Positions 1 through 5,156 of a stretch of 7,920 nucleotides of DNA are shown one piece after another; the first letter of the stretch is position 1, and each line of letters begins with the position of its first letter. Source of the DNA: Gemmatimonadota bacterium (GTDB lineage: Bacteria; Gemmatimonadota; Gemmatimonadetes; Longimicrobiales; RSA9). The notes below the pieces were generated by a model. That model was not told the origin of the DNA and searched no databases. It saw only the letters and a program-made list of their open reading frames with translations. Where the stretch lies: positions 1-7,920 of the forward strand of contig JADGGV010000169.1 in the NCBI GenBank assembly GCA_019689775.1, given 5' to 3'. A program made the position numbers and the translations under genes.

Positions 1-283
1 GCTCCCGCCCGATGGGCTGACCCCCCTCCCCCGGCGCCACCGCCCGGTGCCAGCGCAGGATCCGGTCGGTCGACTGTCCCGCCGCGCTCACCACCACAAC
101 GACGCGCGCGCCACGCTGCACCTGCCGGCGCACGCGCTGCGCCGCGCGCCGGATCCGCCGCGGATTGCCGACCGACGTGCCGCCGAACTTCAGCACCACC
201 AGCTCTCCCGCCGCGGCCTCGCCCGACCCGGCCGCGCCGCGACAGTCCGCCGGCGCCTCCACGGTCTCGCTCCTGACCTCCAC
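1..283 (-). CDS. lysC: Aspartate kinase, N-terminal part (runs off window)
   Basis: This is the 5' end of an aspartokinase, the cytoplasmic enzyme that phosphorylates L-aspartate in the first step towards lysine, threonine and methionine. Reading leftwards from a GTG at 283-281, 94 codons are present before the edge. The family signature KFGGTSVGN lies at residues 32-40; its lysine and Gly-Gly-Thr-Ser are the nucleotide/substrate-binding residues of the amino-acid kinase fold. It is followed by an Arg-rich helix and by the strand VVVVVSAAGQSTDRI (61-75), matching the usual VVVVSAMGxxTDxL. The GTG start is chosen because GGAGG (293-289) precedes it by 5 nt. It gives an Ala/Gly/Glu-rich extension of about 28 residues; an internal GTG at 199-197 would remove this and is the alternative start. 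Family assignment is secure. Whether it is a monofunctional LysC type or fused to homoserine dehydrogenase (ThrA type) cannot be seen here. Confidence 0.9.
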   Translation of the reverse strand, partial: MEVRSETVEAPADCRGAAGSGEAAAGELVVLKFGGTSVGNPRRIRRAAQRVRRQVQRGARVVVVVSAAGQSTDRILRWHRAVAPGEGGQPIGRE

Positions 284-288
284 TCCAA

Positions 289-293
289 CCTCC
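289..293 (-). promoter_or_regulatory. Ribosome binding site of aspartate kinase
   Basis: A full GGAGG reads on the minus strand 5 nt before the GTG at 283. It decides that start over the internal GTG at 199. It lies only 7 nt after the U-tract of the leader terminator, so terminator and ribosome site are directly adjacent. Confidence 0.75.
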
Positions 294-300
294 GGTGACG

Positions 301-336
301 AAAAAACCCCGGCCCTCTCGCGGGAGAGGGCCGGGG
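301..336 (-). terminator. Intrinsic terminator in the leader of aspartate kinase
   Basis: A perfect 13-bp GC-rich stem (arms 336-324 and 319-307, 4-nt loop 323-320) is followed on the minus strand by six uninterrupted T residues (306-301). This is a textbook Rho-independent terminator for leftward transcription. It sits upstream of, and almost touching, the aspartate kinase ribosome site, downstream of the promoter at 583-611. No complete gene lies between promoter and terminator, so it is best read as an attenuator that decides whether the kinase is transcribed. Confidence 0.88.
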
Positions 337-362
337 TCCTGGAACCGGCTTGCCGGCGGCGC

Positions 363-458
363 CTACACGTGCACGCGTCGATGCGCCGCCGCCTCTCCCG
401 CTGGCGACGCCATCCGCATCCGCATCGACATTGTGCTGGAGCGATTCCGGCCGATCAT
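363..458 (-). CDS. Candidate Met-rich leader peptide (31 aa)
   Basis: A short open frame runs from ATG at 458-456 to TAG at 365-363, between the kinase promoter and its leader terminator. It encodes 31 residues with methionine at positions 10, 12, 14 and 16 (M-S-M-R-M-R-M), besides Met1. Four of seven successive codons are thus ATG. The ribosome site is weak: a GGGG run lies 9 nt before the ATG. The stop codon is 27 nt before the terminator stem. A run of codons for one amino acid in a small frame ahead of a terminator is the arrangement of leader-peptide attenuators such as those of thr, his and trp operons. Methionine is an end product of the aspartate pathway, so the codon choice makes biological sense. 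The run may instead be a chance result of the short repeat ATGCGG. Translation is not shown. Confidence 0.45.
   Translation of the reverse strand: MIGRNRSSTMSMRMRMASPAGEAAAHRRVHV
377..429 (-). promoter_or_regulatory. Leader hairpin spanning the Met codons, with antiterminator segment in its loop
   Basis: On the minus strand, GTCGATGCG (429-421) is a perfect 9-bp complement of CGCATCGAC (385-377). The 5' arm overlaps the first Met codons of the candidate leader peptide. The loop contains GCGGGAGAGG (401-392), perfectly complementary over 10 nt to CCTCTCCCGC (329-320), which is part of the 5' arm and loop of the terminator. The Met-codon hairpin would sequester the antiterminator segment; pairing of that segment with the terminator would prevent termination. 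The complementarities are read directly from the sequence. The switching role is inferred. Confidence 0.45.
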
Positions 459-474
459 GGTGTCGGTCCCCAGA

Positions 475-576
475 AACGAAAGCGCCCGGGCGGAAGCAGC
501 CGCCGGGCGATCGCTCTTTAGCACCTTGTTTAACGTGGCGGCAAGCGGCGGCAAATCACCACGGGCTTCAATTGTC
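475..576 (-). ncRNA. Structured 5' part of the aspartate kinase leader RNA
   Basis: The leader should start near 576, about 7 nt after the -10 box. Its first 100 nt contain two hairpins. The first pairs CGTGGTG (563-557) with CGCCACG (540-534), including one G-U pair, with a 16-nt loop. The second is a long GC-rich hairpin over about 481-517, with core arms 508-500 and 493-484 and one bulged base, followed on the minus strand by a T-rich stretch. Between them lies AAGGTGCTAAAGAGCG (527-512), an A-rich joining segment unusual for this genome. The organisation resembles a riboswitch or regulatory leader. No known class was matched with confidence; the GGTGCTAA segment recalls part of the SAM-I riboswitch, but other conserved parts are missing. 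Confidence 0.35.
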
Positions 577-582
577 GGGCGG

Positions 583-611
583 AAGATAGGCGCCCCGAGG
601 CGCGGTGTCAA
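583..611 (-). promoter_or_regulatory. Sigma70-type promoter of aspartate kinase
   Basis: On the minus strand a perfect -35 box TTGACA (611-606) is followed, after exactly 17 nt, by TATCTT (588-583), which matches TATAAT at four of six positions. Transcription would start near 576 and give a 5' leader of about 290 nt before the GTG at 283. It is the best promoter in the window and stands out against a very GC-rich background. Confidence 0.75.
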
Positions 612-626
612 GCGGCCCGGGGGTCG

Positions 627-645
627 GTGCCCCGCGCCGCGGCAC
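627..645. promoter_or_regulatory. Inverted repeat GTGCC-N9-GGCAC, candidate operator (copy 1)
   Basis: Perfect 5-bp arms at 627-631 and 641-645 are separated by 9 nt. The centre (636) is about 60 nt upstream of the predicted start of the aspartate kinase transcript and 111 nt upstream of the regulator ATG. The same arms with the same spacing occur at 7774-7792, ahead of cysA. A dimeric regulator could bind both. Which protein binds is not shown. Confidence 0.4.
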
Positions 646-746
646 GGTCGTGGTCTCCCGCGGCCGGCCATGCCATATTGTAGTCGCCTCTCCGCCGTGG
701 CCCGGGATCACCCCGACCGGCCCGGCATCGCGCACCGCGGAACCCC

Positions 747-2306
747 ATGTCGCTGCTGCTGGCCGTTTGGCGGGAAGTCTGCCGCCATCGCGAGATCGGC
801 GACGTCGCAGAACGGGTTGCACGGTTGCTCTCCGAGCACATCCCGGTGGAGTACCTGGCCGTGCGCCGCCTCGACCTGGTGCAGCGGCGCCTCGAGACGC
901 TCGCCGCCGTGCCGTGCCGCGCCGGCGCCGCCTCGCCGCCGGCGCTGCGGACGGAGCTGGCGGCGGGCGAGGCGGAGGCGCTGCTCGCCTGGGCGCACCG
1001 CGGCCGGGTGCTACGCGGCGTGGCCGGCGACGGCGATTCGCTGGCGACGCTCCTGGCGCCGCCGGGCACGGTCGGCGAGGTGATCCTCGGGCCGCTGGCG
1101 GCGGAGGGCGGCACCATCGGCGTGCTCGCGCTTCACGCCGCGCCGGCGCGGCGCCTAACGGACGCGCACGCCGAGATCGCGCAGTCGCTGCTGGAGCCGC
1201 TCGCGGTCGCGCTGGCGAACGCCGGCCGGATCCACGAGCTGGCGCAGTTGCGCGACGCGCTCGAGGCGGACAAGCGGGCGCTTCTGGCGCGCCTCGGGCG
1301 CAACGACCTGGCGGACGCGATCATCGGCGCGGACGGCGGCCTGCGCGAGGTGCTCCAGCGCGCCTACCAGGTGGCGGCGACGAATGCGCCGGTGCTGATC
1401 CTGGGGGAGACGGGGAGCGGCAAGGAGGTCATCGCGCGGGCGATCCACGCGCGCTCGGCGCGTGCCGGGGCGCCGTTCGAGCGGGTCAACTGCGGCGCGC
1501 TCCCACCCGGCCTCGTCGACTCCGAGCTGTTCGGGCACGAGCGGGGGAGCTTCACGGGCGCGATCGCCTCCCGCCGTGGCTGGTTCGAGCGCGCCGACGG
1601 CGGAACGCTGTTCCTCGACGAGGTGGGCGAGCTCCCGCTCGAGGCGCAGGTGCGGCTGCTTCGCATCCTCCAGGACGGGACGTTCGAGCGGGTGGGCGGG
1701 CAGAAGACGCTGAGCGTCGACGTGCGCATCGTGGCGGCCACGCACCGGGCCCTGCGGGAGATGACGGCGCGCGGCGCGTTCCGCGAGGACCTGTGGTACC
1801 GGTTGAGCGTCTTCCCGATCCACCTCCCGCCGCTGCGCGAGCGCCCCGAGGACATCCCGGCGCTGGCGATGCACTTCGCCTGGCGGGCGGGGCAGCGGCT
1901 GCGGGGCGCGCCGCTCGTCCCCACCGCCGAGCAACTGGATCTCCTGCTCGCCTATCCCTGGCCGGGGAACGTGCGCGAGCTCGCGGCCGCGATCGAGCGC
2001 GCCGCGATCCTCGGCGATGGGCATCGCCTCGACGTCGCCGGGGCGCTCGGCGTCTCGGCGCCGCGGCTCCCGCCCCGCGCCCCGCAGCCCGCGGCGGAGG
2101 TGGCGCCGCCGCCGGAGGAGATCGTCCCGCTGGACGTGGCGATGGCGCGCCACATCGAGCGCGCGCTGGCGGCGTGTCAGGGGCGGATCGAGGGGAAGCG
2201 CGGGGCGGCGGCGCTGCTCGGCATCAATCCGCACACGCTCCGGGCCCGGATGCGGAAGCTGGGCGTCGACTGGACGCGCTTCCGGCGCGCGGCGGCGTCG
2301 CAGTGA
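747..2306 (+). CDS. Sigma54-type enhancer-binding regulator (GAF, AAA+, Fis HTH)
   Basis: This 519-residue protein is a transcription activator of the bacterial enhancer-binding class, which uses ATP to open sigma54 promoters. Residues about 1-160 form a GAF-like sensor domain. An AAA+ domain follows: Walker A GETGSGKE (220-227), sigma54-contact loop GSFTGA (267-272, Ser where Ala is usual), Walker B LFLDE (288-292), sensor I RIVAATHR (327-334, His where Asn is usual), arginine-finger region REDLWYRL (346-353) and sensor II PGNVREL (406-412). An Ala/Pro linker leads to a Fis-type helix-turn-helix at about 478-506, of the kind seen in FhlA and NorR relatives. There is no receiver domain, so it probably senses a small ligand or redox/gas signal through GAF. 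The ATG at 747 has only a weak GGA before it, but no other upstream start exists in frame. It is convergent with the sulfate operon; its target is unknown. Control of that operon is a guess from position. Confidence 0.9.
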   Translation: MSLLLAVWREVCRHREIGDVAERVARLLSEHIPVEYLAVRRLDLVQRRLETLAAVPCRAGAASPPALRTELAAGEAEALLAWAHRGRVLRGVAGDGDSLATLLAPPGTVGEVILGPLAAEGGTIGVLALHAAPARRLTDAHAEIAQSLLEPLAVALANAGRIHELAQLRDALEADKRALLARLGRNDLADAIIGADGGLREVLQRAYQVAATNAPVLILGETGSGKEVIARAIHARSARAGAPFERVNCGALPPGLVDSELFGHERGSFTGAIASRRGWFERADGGTLFLDEVGELPLEAQVRLLRILQDGTFERVGGQKTLSVDVRIVAATHRALREMTARGAFREDLWYRLSVFPIHLPPLRERPEDIPALAMHFAWRAGQRLRGAPLVPTAEQLDLLLAYPWPGNVRELAAAIERAAILGDGHRLDVAGALGVSAPRLPPRAPQPAAEVAPPPEEIVPLDVAMARHIERALAACQGRIEGKRGAAALLGINPHTLRARMRKLGVDWTRFRRAAASQ

Positions 2307-3234
2307 GCGGAGCGCCGGGCGCGGCGGCGCGAGCGTCGGCCGCCGCGCTCCGCCGGCGGTCGAGCAGCGCCCCCGCGGCGAGTGTCAGCAGCGCGAGCGC
2401 CATGAGGAGCGACGCCACCGCGAACGCCGCGGCCGAGCGGTACTCGTTGTAGAGGATCTCGACGTGCAGCGGCACGGTGTTGGTCAGGCCGCGGATGTGC
2501 CCGGAGACGACCGACACCGCGCCGAACTCGCCCATCGCGCGGGCGTTCAGCACGATCACGCCGTAGAGCAGCCCCCAGCGGACGTTGGGGAGCGTGACGT
2601 GCCAGAACGTCTGCCAGCCGGTCGCGCCGAGCACCAGGCTCGCCTCCTCCTCGGCGGCGCCCTGCGCCTGCATGACCGGGATCAGCTCGCGCGCGACGAG
2701 CGGGACGGTCACGAACAGCGTCGCGAGCACGATCCCCGGGACGGCGAAGACGATCTCCACGCCGTGCGCCTCGAGCCAGGGGCCGAGCCAGCCGTTCAGC
2801 CCGAACATCAGGACGAAGAGCAGCCCCGAGATGACCGGCGAGACCGCGAGCGGGAGGTCGATCAGCGTGACGAGCACGTTCTTGCCGACGAACTCGAACC
2901 TCGCGATCGCCCAGGCGGCGGCCACGCCGAAGACGAGGTTCAGCGGGACCACGATCGCCGCGGTCAGCAGCGTGAGCCGCACGGCGGCCGCGGCGTCCGG
3001 CTCGGTGATCGCCGCCAGGTAGGCGCCCCATCCCGCCCGCGCCGCCTCCGCGACGACGACGGCCAGCGGGAGGATCAGAAACCCGCCGAGGAACGCCAGC
3101 GCCACCGCGATGAGCGCCCAGCACACGGGGGCCGGTTCGGTCGTCGCCGGGCGGGGCGCGCTCGGCCGCGCGCGCGCCGCCGCCGTCGTCGCCTGCGGCC
3201 GGCGCCGCAGGCCCGGGAGCGTGGGCGTACTCAT
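2224..3234 (-). CDS. cysW: Sulfate/thiosulfate ABC transporter permease CysW
   Basis: This inner-membrane subunit pairs with CysT to form the sulfate channel. The 336-residue product has about six hydrophobic segments, the first near residues 38-62. It carries the ATPase-contact EAA loop at about 195-217 (EEEASLVLGATGWQTFWHV, then TLPN). The segments LPLAVSPVISGLL (127-139), ARAMGEFGAVSVVSGHI (231-247) and LHVEILYNEY (256-265) are typical of CysW. The ATG at 3234-3232 overlaps the cysT stop as ATGA, indicating translational coupling. The usual CysW (about 290 residues) ends near residue 294 here. The remaining 40 or so residues are a low-complexity Ala/Pro/Ser/Arg tail whose last 28 codons lie antisense to the regulator gene. 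The N-terminus also has an extra Pro/Ala/Arg-rich stretch of about 30 residues. Identity is secure; the tail is probably without function. Confidence 0.93.
   Translation of the reverse strand: MSTPTLPGLRRRPQATTAAARARPSAPRPATTEPAPVCWALIAVALAFLGGFLILPLAVVVAEAARAGWGAYLAAITEPDAAAAVRLTLLTAAIVVPLNLVFGVAAAWAIARFEFVGKNVLVTLIDLPLAVSPVISGLLFVLMFGLNGWLGPWLEAHGVEIVFAVPGIVLATLFVTVPLVARELIPVMQAQGAAEEEASLVLGATGWQTFWHVTLPNVRWGLLYGVIVLNARAMGEFGAVSVVSGHIRGLTNTVPLHVEILYNEYRSAAAFAVASLLMALALLTLAAGALLDRRRSAAADARAAAPGAPLTATPPRAGSASSRRPASASGPGACAD
2319..2348. other. Perfect GC hairpin just after the regulator stop
   Basis: GCGCGGCGGC (2319-2328) and its exact complement (2339-2348) enclose a 10-nt loop, starting 13 nt after the regulator stop codon and lying inside the tail of cysW on the other strand. 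No T-tract follows on either strand, so it is not a classical intrinsic terminator. It may slow polymerase or stabilise the 3' end of either convergent transcript, or may only reflect the base composition. Confidence 0.3.
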
Positions 3235-4073
3235 GCCGCCCGATGCGTCGCGCCGCTCCAGCGTTGGAGCCGGCCGATCGCCAGGAGCAGGACGAAGGAG
3301 ACGCCGAGCATGACGGTGGCGACCGCGGCGGCGCCGGCGTAGTCGTACTCCTCCAGCTTCGTGGCGATCAGGAGCGGCGCGATCTCGGTGCGCATCGGCA
3401 TGTTCCCCGAGATGAAGACGATGGAGCCGTACTCGCCGGTCGCGCGGGCGAACGCGAGCGTGAAACCGGTCAGGAGCGCGGGCCCGAGCTGCGGCAGGAC
3501 GACCGCGGTGAGCGTCCGCCAGCGGCTCGCGCCGAGGCAGGCCGAGGCCTCCTCCATGTCCGGCTCCATCTCCTCGAGCACGGGCTGGACGGTACGGACC
3601 ACGAACGGGAGCCCGATGAACGTGAGCGCGACGACGATGCCGAGCGGGGTGAAGGCGACGTCGACGCCGAGCGCGTGCAGCGGCTTCCCCAGCCAGCCGT
3701 TCCGCGCGAGGAGCGTCGTGAGCGTGATCCCGGCCACGGCCGTCGGCAGCGCGAAGGGGAGGTCGACGAGCGCCTCGACCAGGCGCCGCCCGGGGAAGCG
3801 GTAGCGCACCAGGACCCAGGCGACGACGAGGCCGAACACCGCGTTGACGAGCGCGGCGACGAACGAGGCGCCGAAGCTGAGCCGATACGCCGCGAGCGCG
3901 CGCGGCGTCGCCGCGGCGGCGCGGAACTCGGCCCACGAGAGCGAGGCCGCCTTCAGGACGAGCCCGGCCAGCGGGAGCAGGACCAGCAGGCTCAGGTACA
4001 GGAGCGTGACGCCCAGCGTGAGCCCGAACCCCGGCAGCACGCGGCGCCGCTTACGCGTGACGTCGTCGAACAC
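3231..4073 (-). CDS. cysT: Sulfate/thiosulfate ABC transporter permease CysT (CysU)
   Basis: This 280-residue inner-membrane permease is close in length to E. coli CysU (277). It has the same landmarks: RVLPGFGLTLG near the N-terminus (11-21), RYRFPGRRLVEALVDLPFALPTAVAG (two adjoining blocks, 90-115), FVVRTVQPVLEE (157-168), and the EAA loop EEASACLGASRWRTL (174-188) ending in VVLPQ. About six membrane segments can be placed, the first at 18-41. It forms the translocation pore with CysW and docks on CysA. The start is a GTG at 4073-4071 with GGAGG (4082-4078) only 4 nt upstream. An ATG at 4099 is in another frame and does not serve this gene. The gene begins 35 nt after the binding-protein stop and ends in an ATGA overlap with cysW. 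Confidence 0.93.
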   Translation of the reverse strand: MFDDVTRKRRRVLPGFGLTLGVTLLYLSLLVLLPLAGLVLKAASLSWAEFRAAAATPRALAAYRLSFGASFVAALVNAVFGLVVAWVLVRYRFPGRRLVEALVDLPFALPTAVAGITLTTLLARNGWLGKPLHALGVDVAFTPLGIVVALTFIGLPFVVRTVQPVLEEMEPDMEEASACLGASRWRTLTAVVLPQLGPALLTGFTLAFARATGEYGSIVFISGNMPMRTEIAPLLIATKLEEYDYAGAAAVATVMLGVSFVLLLAIGRLQRWSGATHRAA

Positions 4074-4077
4074 GGGG

Positions 4078-4082
4078 CCTCC
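4078..4082 (-). promoter_or_regulatory. Ribosome binding site of cysT
   Basis: GGAGG reads on the minus strand 4 nt before the GTG at 4073. The spacing is short, but no other start codon with a ribosome site exists in this frame ahead of the conserved RVLPGF segment, so this site fixes the start. Confidence 0.6.
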
Positions 4083-4108
4083 CCTCGGTTCCCGGTCATC
4101 GCCGCCCG

Positions 4109-5122
4109 TCAGCGCGGCTGGTAGATCTGGTCGAAGATGCCGCCGTCGTCGAAGTGCCTGCGCTGCGCGGCCTGCCACCCGCCGAGGTCGGCGATCGTGA
4201 ACAGGCGCATCGCCGGGAAGGCGCCGTCCGCGAGGGCCAGCGCGGCCGCCGAGCGCGGGCGGAAGAAGTGCTTCGCCGCGAGCCGCTGCCCCTCCTCCGA
4301 GTAGAGGTACTCGAGGTACGCGGTCGCGACGGCGCGCGTGCCGCGCCGGTCGACGACCCGGTCGACGACCGCCACGGTCGGCTCGGCCAGGATGCTCTCC
4401 GGCGGCCAGACGATCTCGAAGCGGTCCGCGCCGTACTCCTTCAGCGCCAGCAGCGCCTCGTTCTCCCAGTTGAGCAGCACGTCGCCGATGCCGCGCTCGA
4501 CGAACGTCGTCGTCGCGCCGCGCGCGCCGGTGTCGAGGACCGGCACGTTGCGGTAGAGCCGGGCGACAAAGTCCCGCGCCGTCGCCTCGCTCCCGCCGGG
4601 TCGGCGCAGCGCGTGCGCCCAGGCGGCGAGGTAGTTCCAGCGCGCGGCGCCCGACGTCTTGGGGTTGGGCGTGATCACCGAGACGCCCGGACGGACCAGG
4701 TCGTCCCACTCGCGGATCCGCTTCGGGTTCCCCTTGCGCACGACGAAGACGATCGTCGACGTGTACGGCGCGCTGTTGTTCGGTAGCCGCGACTGCCAGT
4801 CCTGTGGGATCAGGTGGCCGAACTGGTACAGCGCATCGACGTCGTAGGCGAGCGCCAGCGTGACCACGTCGGCCGGAAGCCCGTCGATGACGGCGCGCGC
4901 CTGGCGCCCCGAGCCGCCGTGCGACTGGCGCACGACGACGTCCTGGCCGGTCCGCGCCTTCCAGTAGCGCGCGAACGCGTCGTCGTACTCCCGGTAGAAC
5001 TCCCGCGTCGGATCGTAGGAGACGTTCAGCAGCGTGACCGTCTTGCGCTGCGCGGACGCGCCGCCGGCGATCGCGAGCAGCGCCGGCACGACGAGCAGGC
5101 GGGCGAGCTTCGAGAGCTGCAT
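4109..5122 (-). CDS. sbp: Periplasmic sulfate-binding protein
   Basis: This 337-residue periplasmic receptor captures sulfate (possibly thiosulfate) and delivers it to CysT-CysW. It starts with a signal peptide (MQLSKLARLL, a hydrophobic core, and probable cleavage after ASA at residue 24). Family signatures follow in order: NVSYDPTRE (33-41), QSHGGSGRQARAVIDGL (66-82), ITPNPKTSGAARWNYLAAW (150-168) and GDVLLNWENEALL (213-225). The aromatic residue in NWENEA and the small residues of SHGGSG belong to the oxyanion pocket region in this family. Length matches Sbp/CysP (329-338); Sbp and CysP cannot be separated by eye. Two ATGs are possible. The second (5122-5120) is chosen because GGAGG lies 5 nt before it, overlapping the first ATG (5134), and because it directly begins the signal peptide. 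The protein has no cysteine and only one methionine after Met1. Confidence 0.95.
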   Translation of the reverse strand: MQLSKLARLLVVPALLAIAGGASAQRKTVTLLNVSYDPTREFYREYDDAFARYWKARTGQDVVVRQSHGGSGRQARAVIDGLPADVVTLALAYDVDALYQFGHLIPQDWQSRLPNNSAPYTSTIVFVVRKGNPKRIREWDDLVRPGVSVITPNPKTSGAARWNYLAAWAHALRRPGGSEATARDFVARLYRNVPVLDTGARGATTTFVERGIGDVLLNWENEALLALKEYGADRFEIVWPPESILAEPTVAVVDRVVDRRGTRAVATAYLEYLYSEEGQRLAAKHFFRPRSAAALALADGAFPAMRLFTIADLGGWQAAQRRHFDDGGIFDQIYQPR

Positions 5123-5127
5123 CGGGT

Positions 5128-5132
5128 CCTCC
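5128..5132 (-). promoter_or_regulatory. Ribosome binding site of sbp
   Basis: GGAGG on the minus strand lies 5 nt before the ATG at 5122. It overlaps the first codons of the longer frame from ATG 5134, so translation most likely starts at 5122. Confidence 0.7.
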
Positions 5133-5156
5133 ATGTCGGCTCGGGGGGCGCCGCGG

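Noticed and set aside
475..576. A definite SAM-I riboswitch call
   Set aside because: Only GGTGCTAA and a TGAAGCCCG-like piece match. The conserved GGCAACC, the closing P1 helix and the internal-loop sequences were not found, so it is kept only as a possibility.
284..600. Lysine riboswitch or T-box upstream of aspartate kinase
   Set aside because: Neither the lysine-riboswitch core around AGAGGTGCG and AGTA nor the T-box TGGNACC sequence could be found.
671..683. Promoter for the regulator or a second kinase promoter around TATTGT / TACAAT
   Set aside because: Plausible -10 hexamers read on both strands, but no -35 box was found at 16-18 nt on either strand.
47..1083. Plus-strand frames crossing the kinase start and intergenic region
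   Set aside because: They read through the aspartate kinase 5' end, its terminator and its promoter with Arg/Pro-rich products. No conserved protein is seen.
1155..2234. Minus-strand frame (359 codons) antisense to the regulator
   Set aside because: It has Arg-rich composition, no recognisable motif and no ribosome site. It is a shadow of the regulator gene.
605..2452. Long plus-strand frame (615 codons) overlapping the regulator in another frame
   Set aside because: It has Arg/Gly/Ala/Pro-rich composition with no domains and overlaps the well-conserved AAA+ regulator. It is a by-product of high GC.
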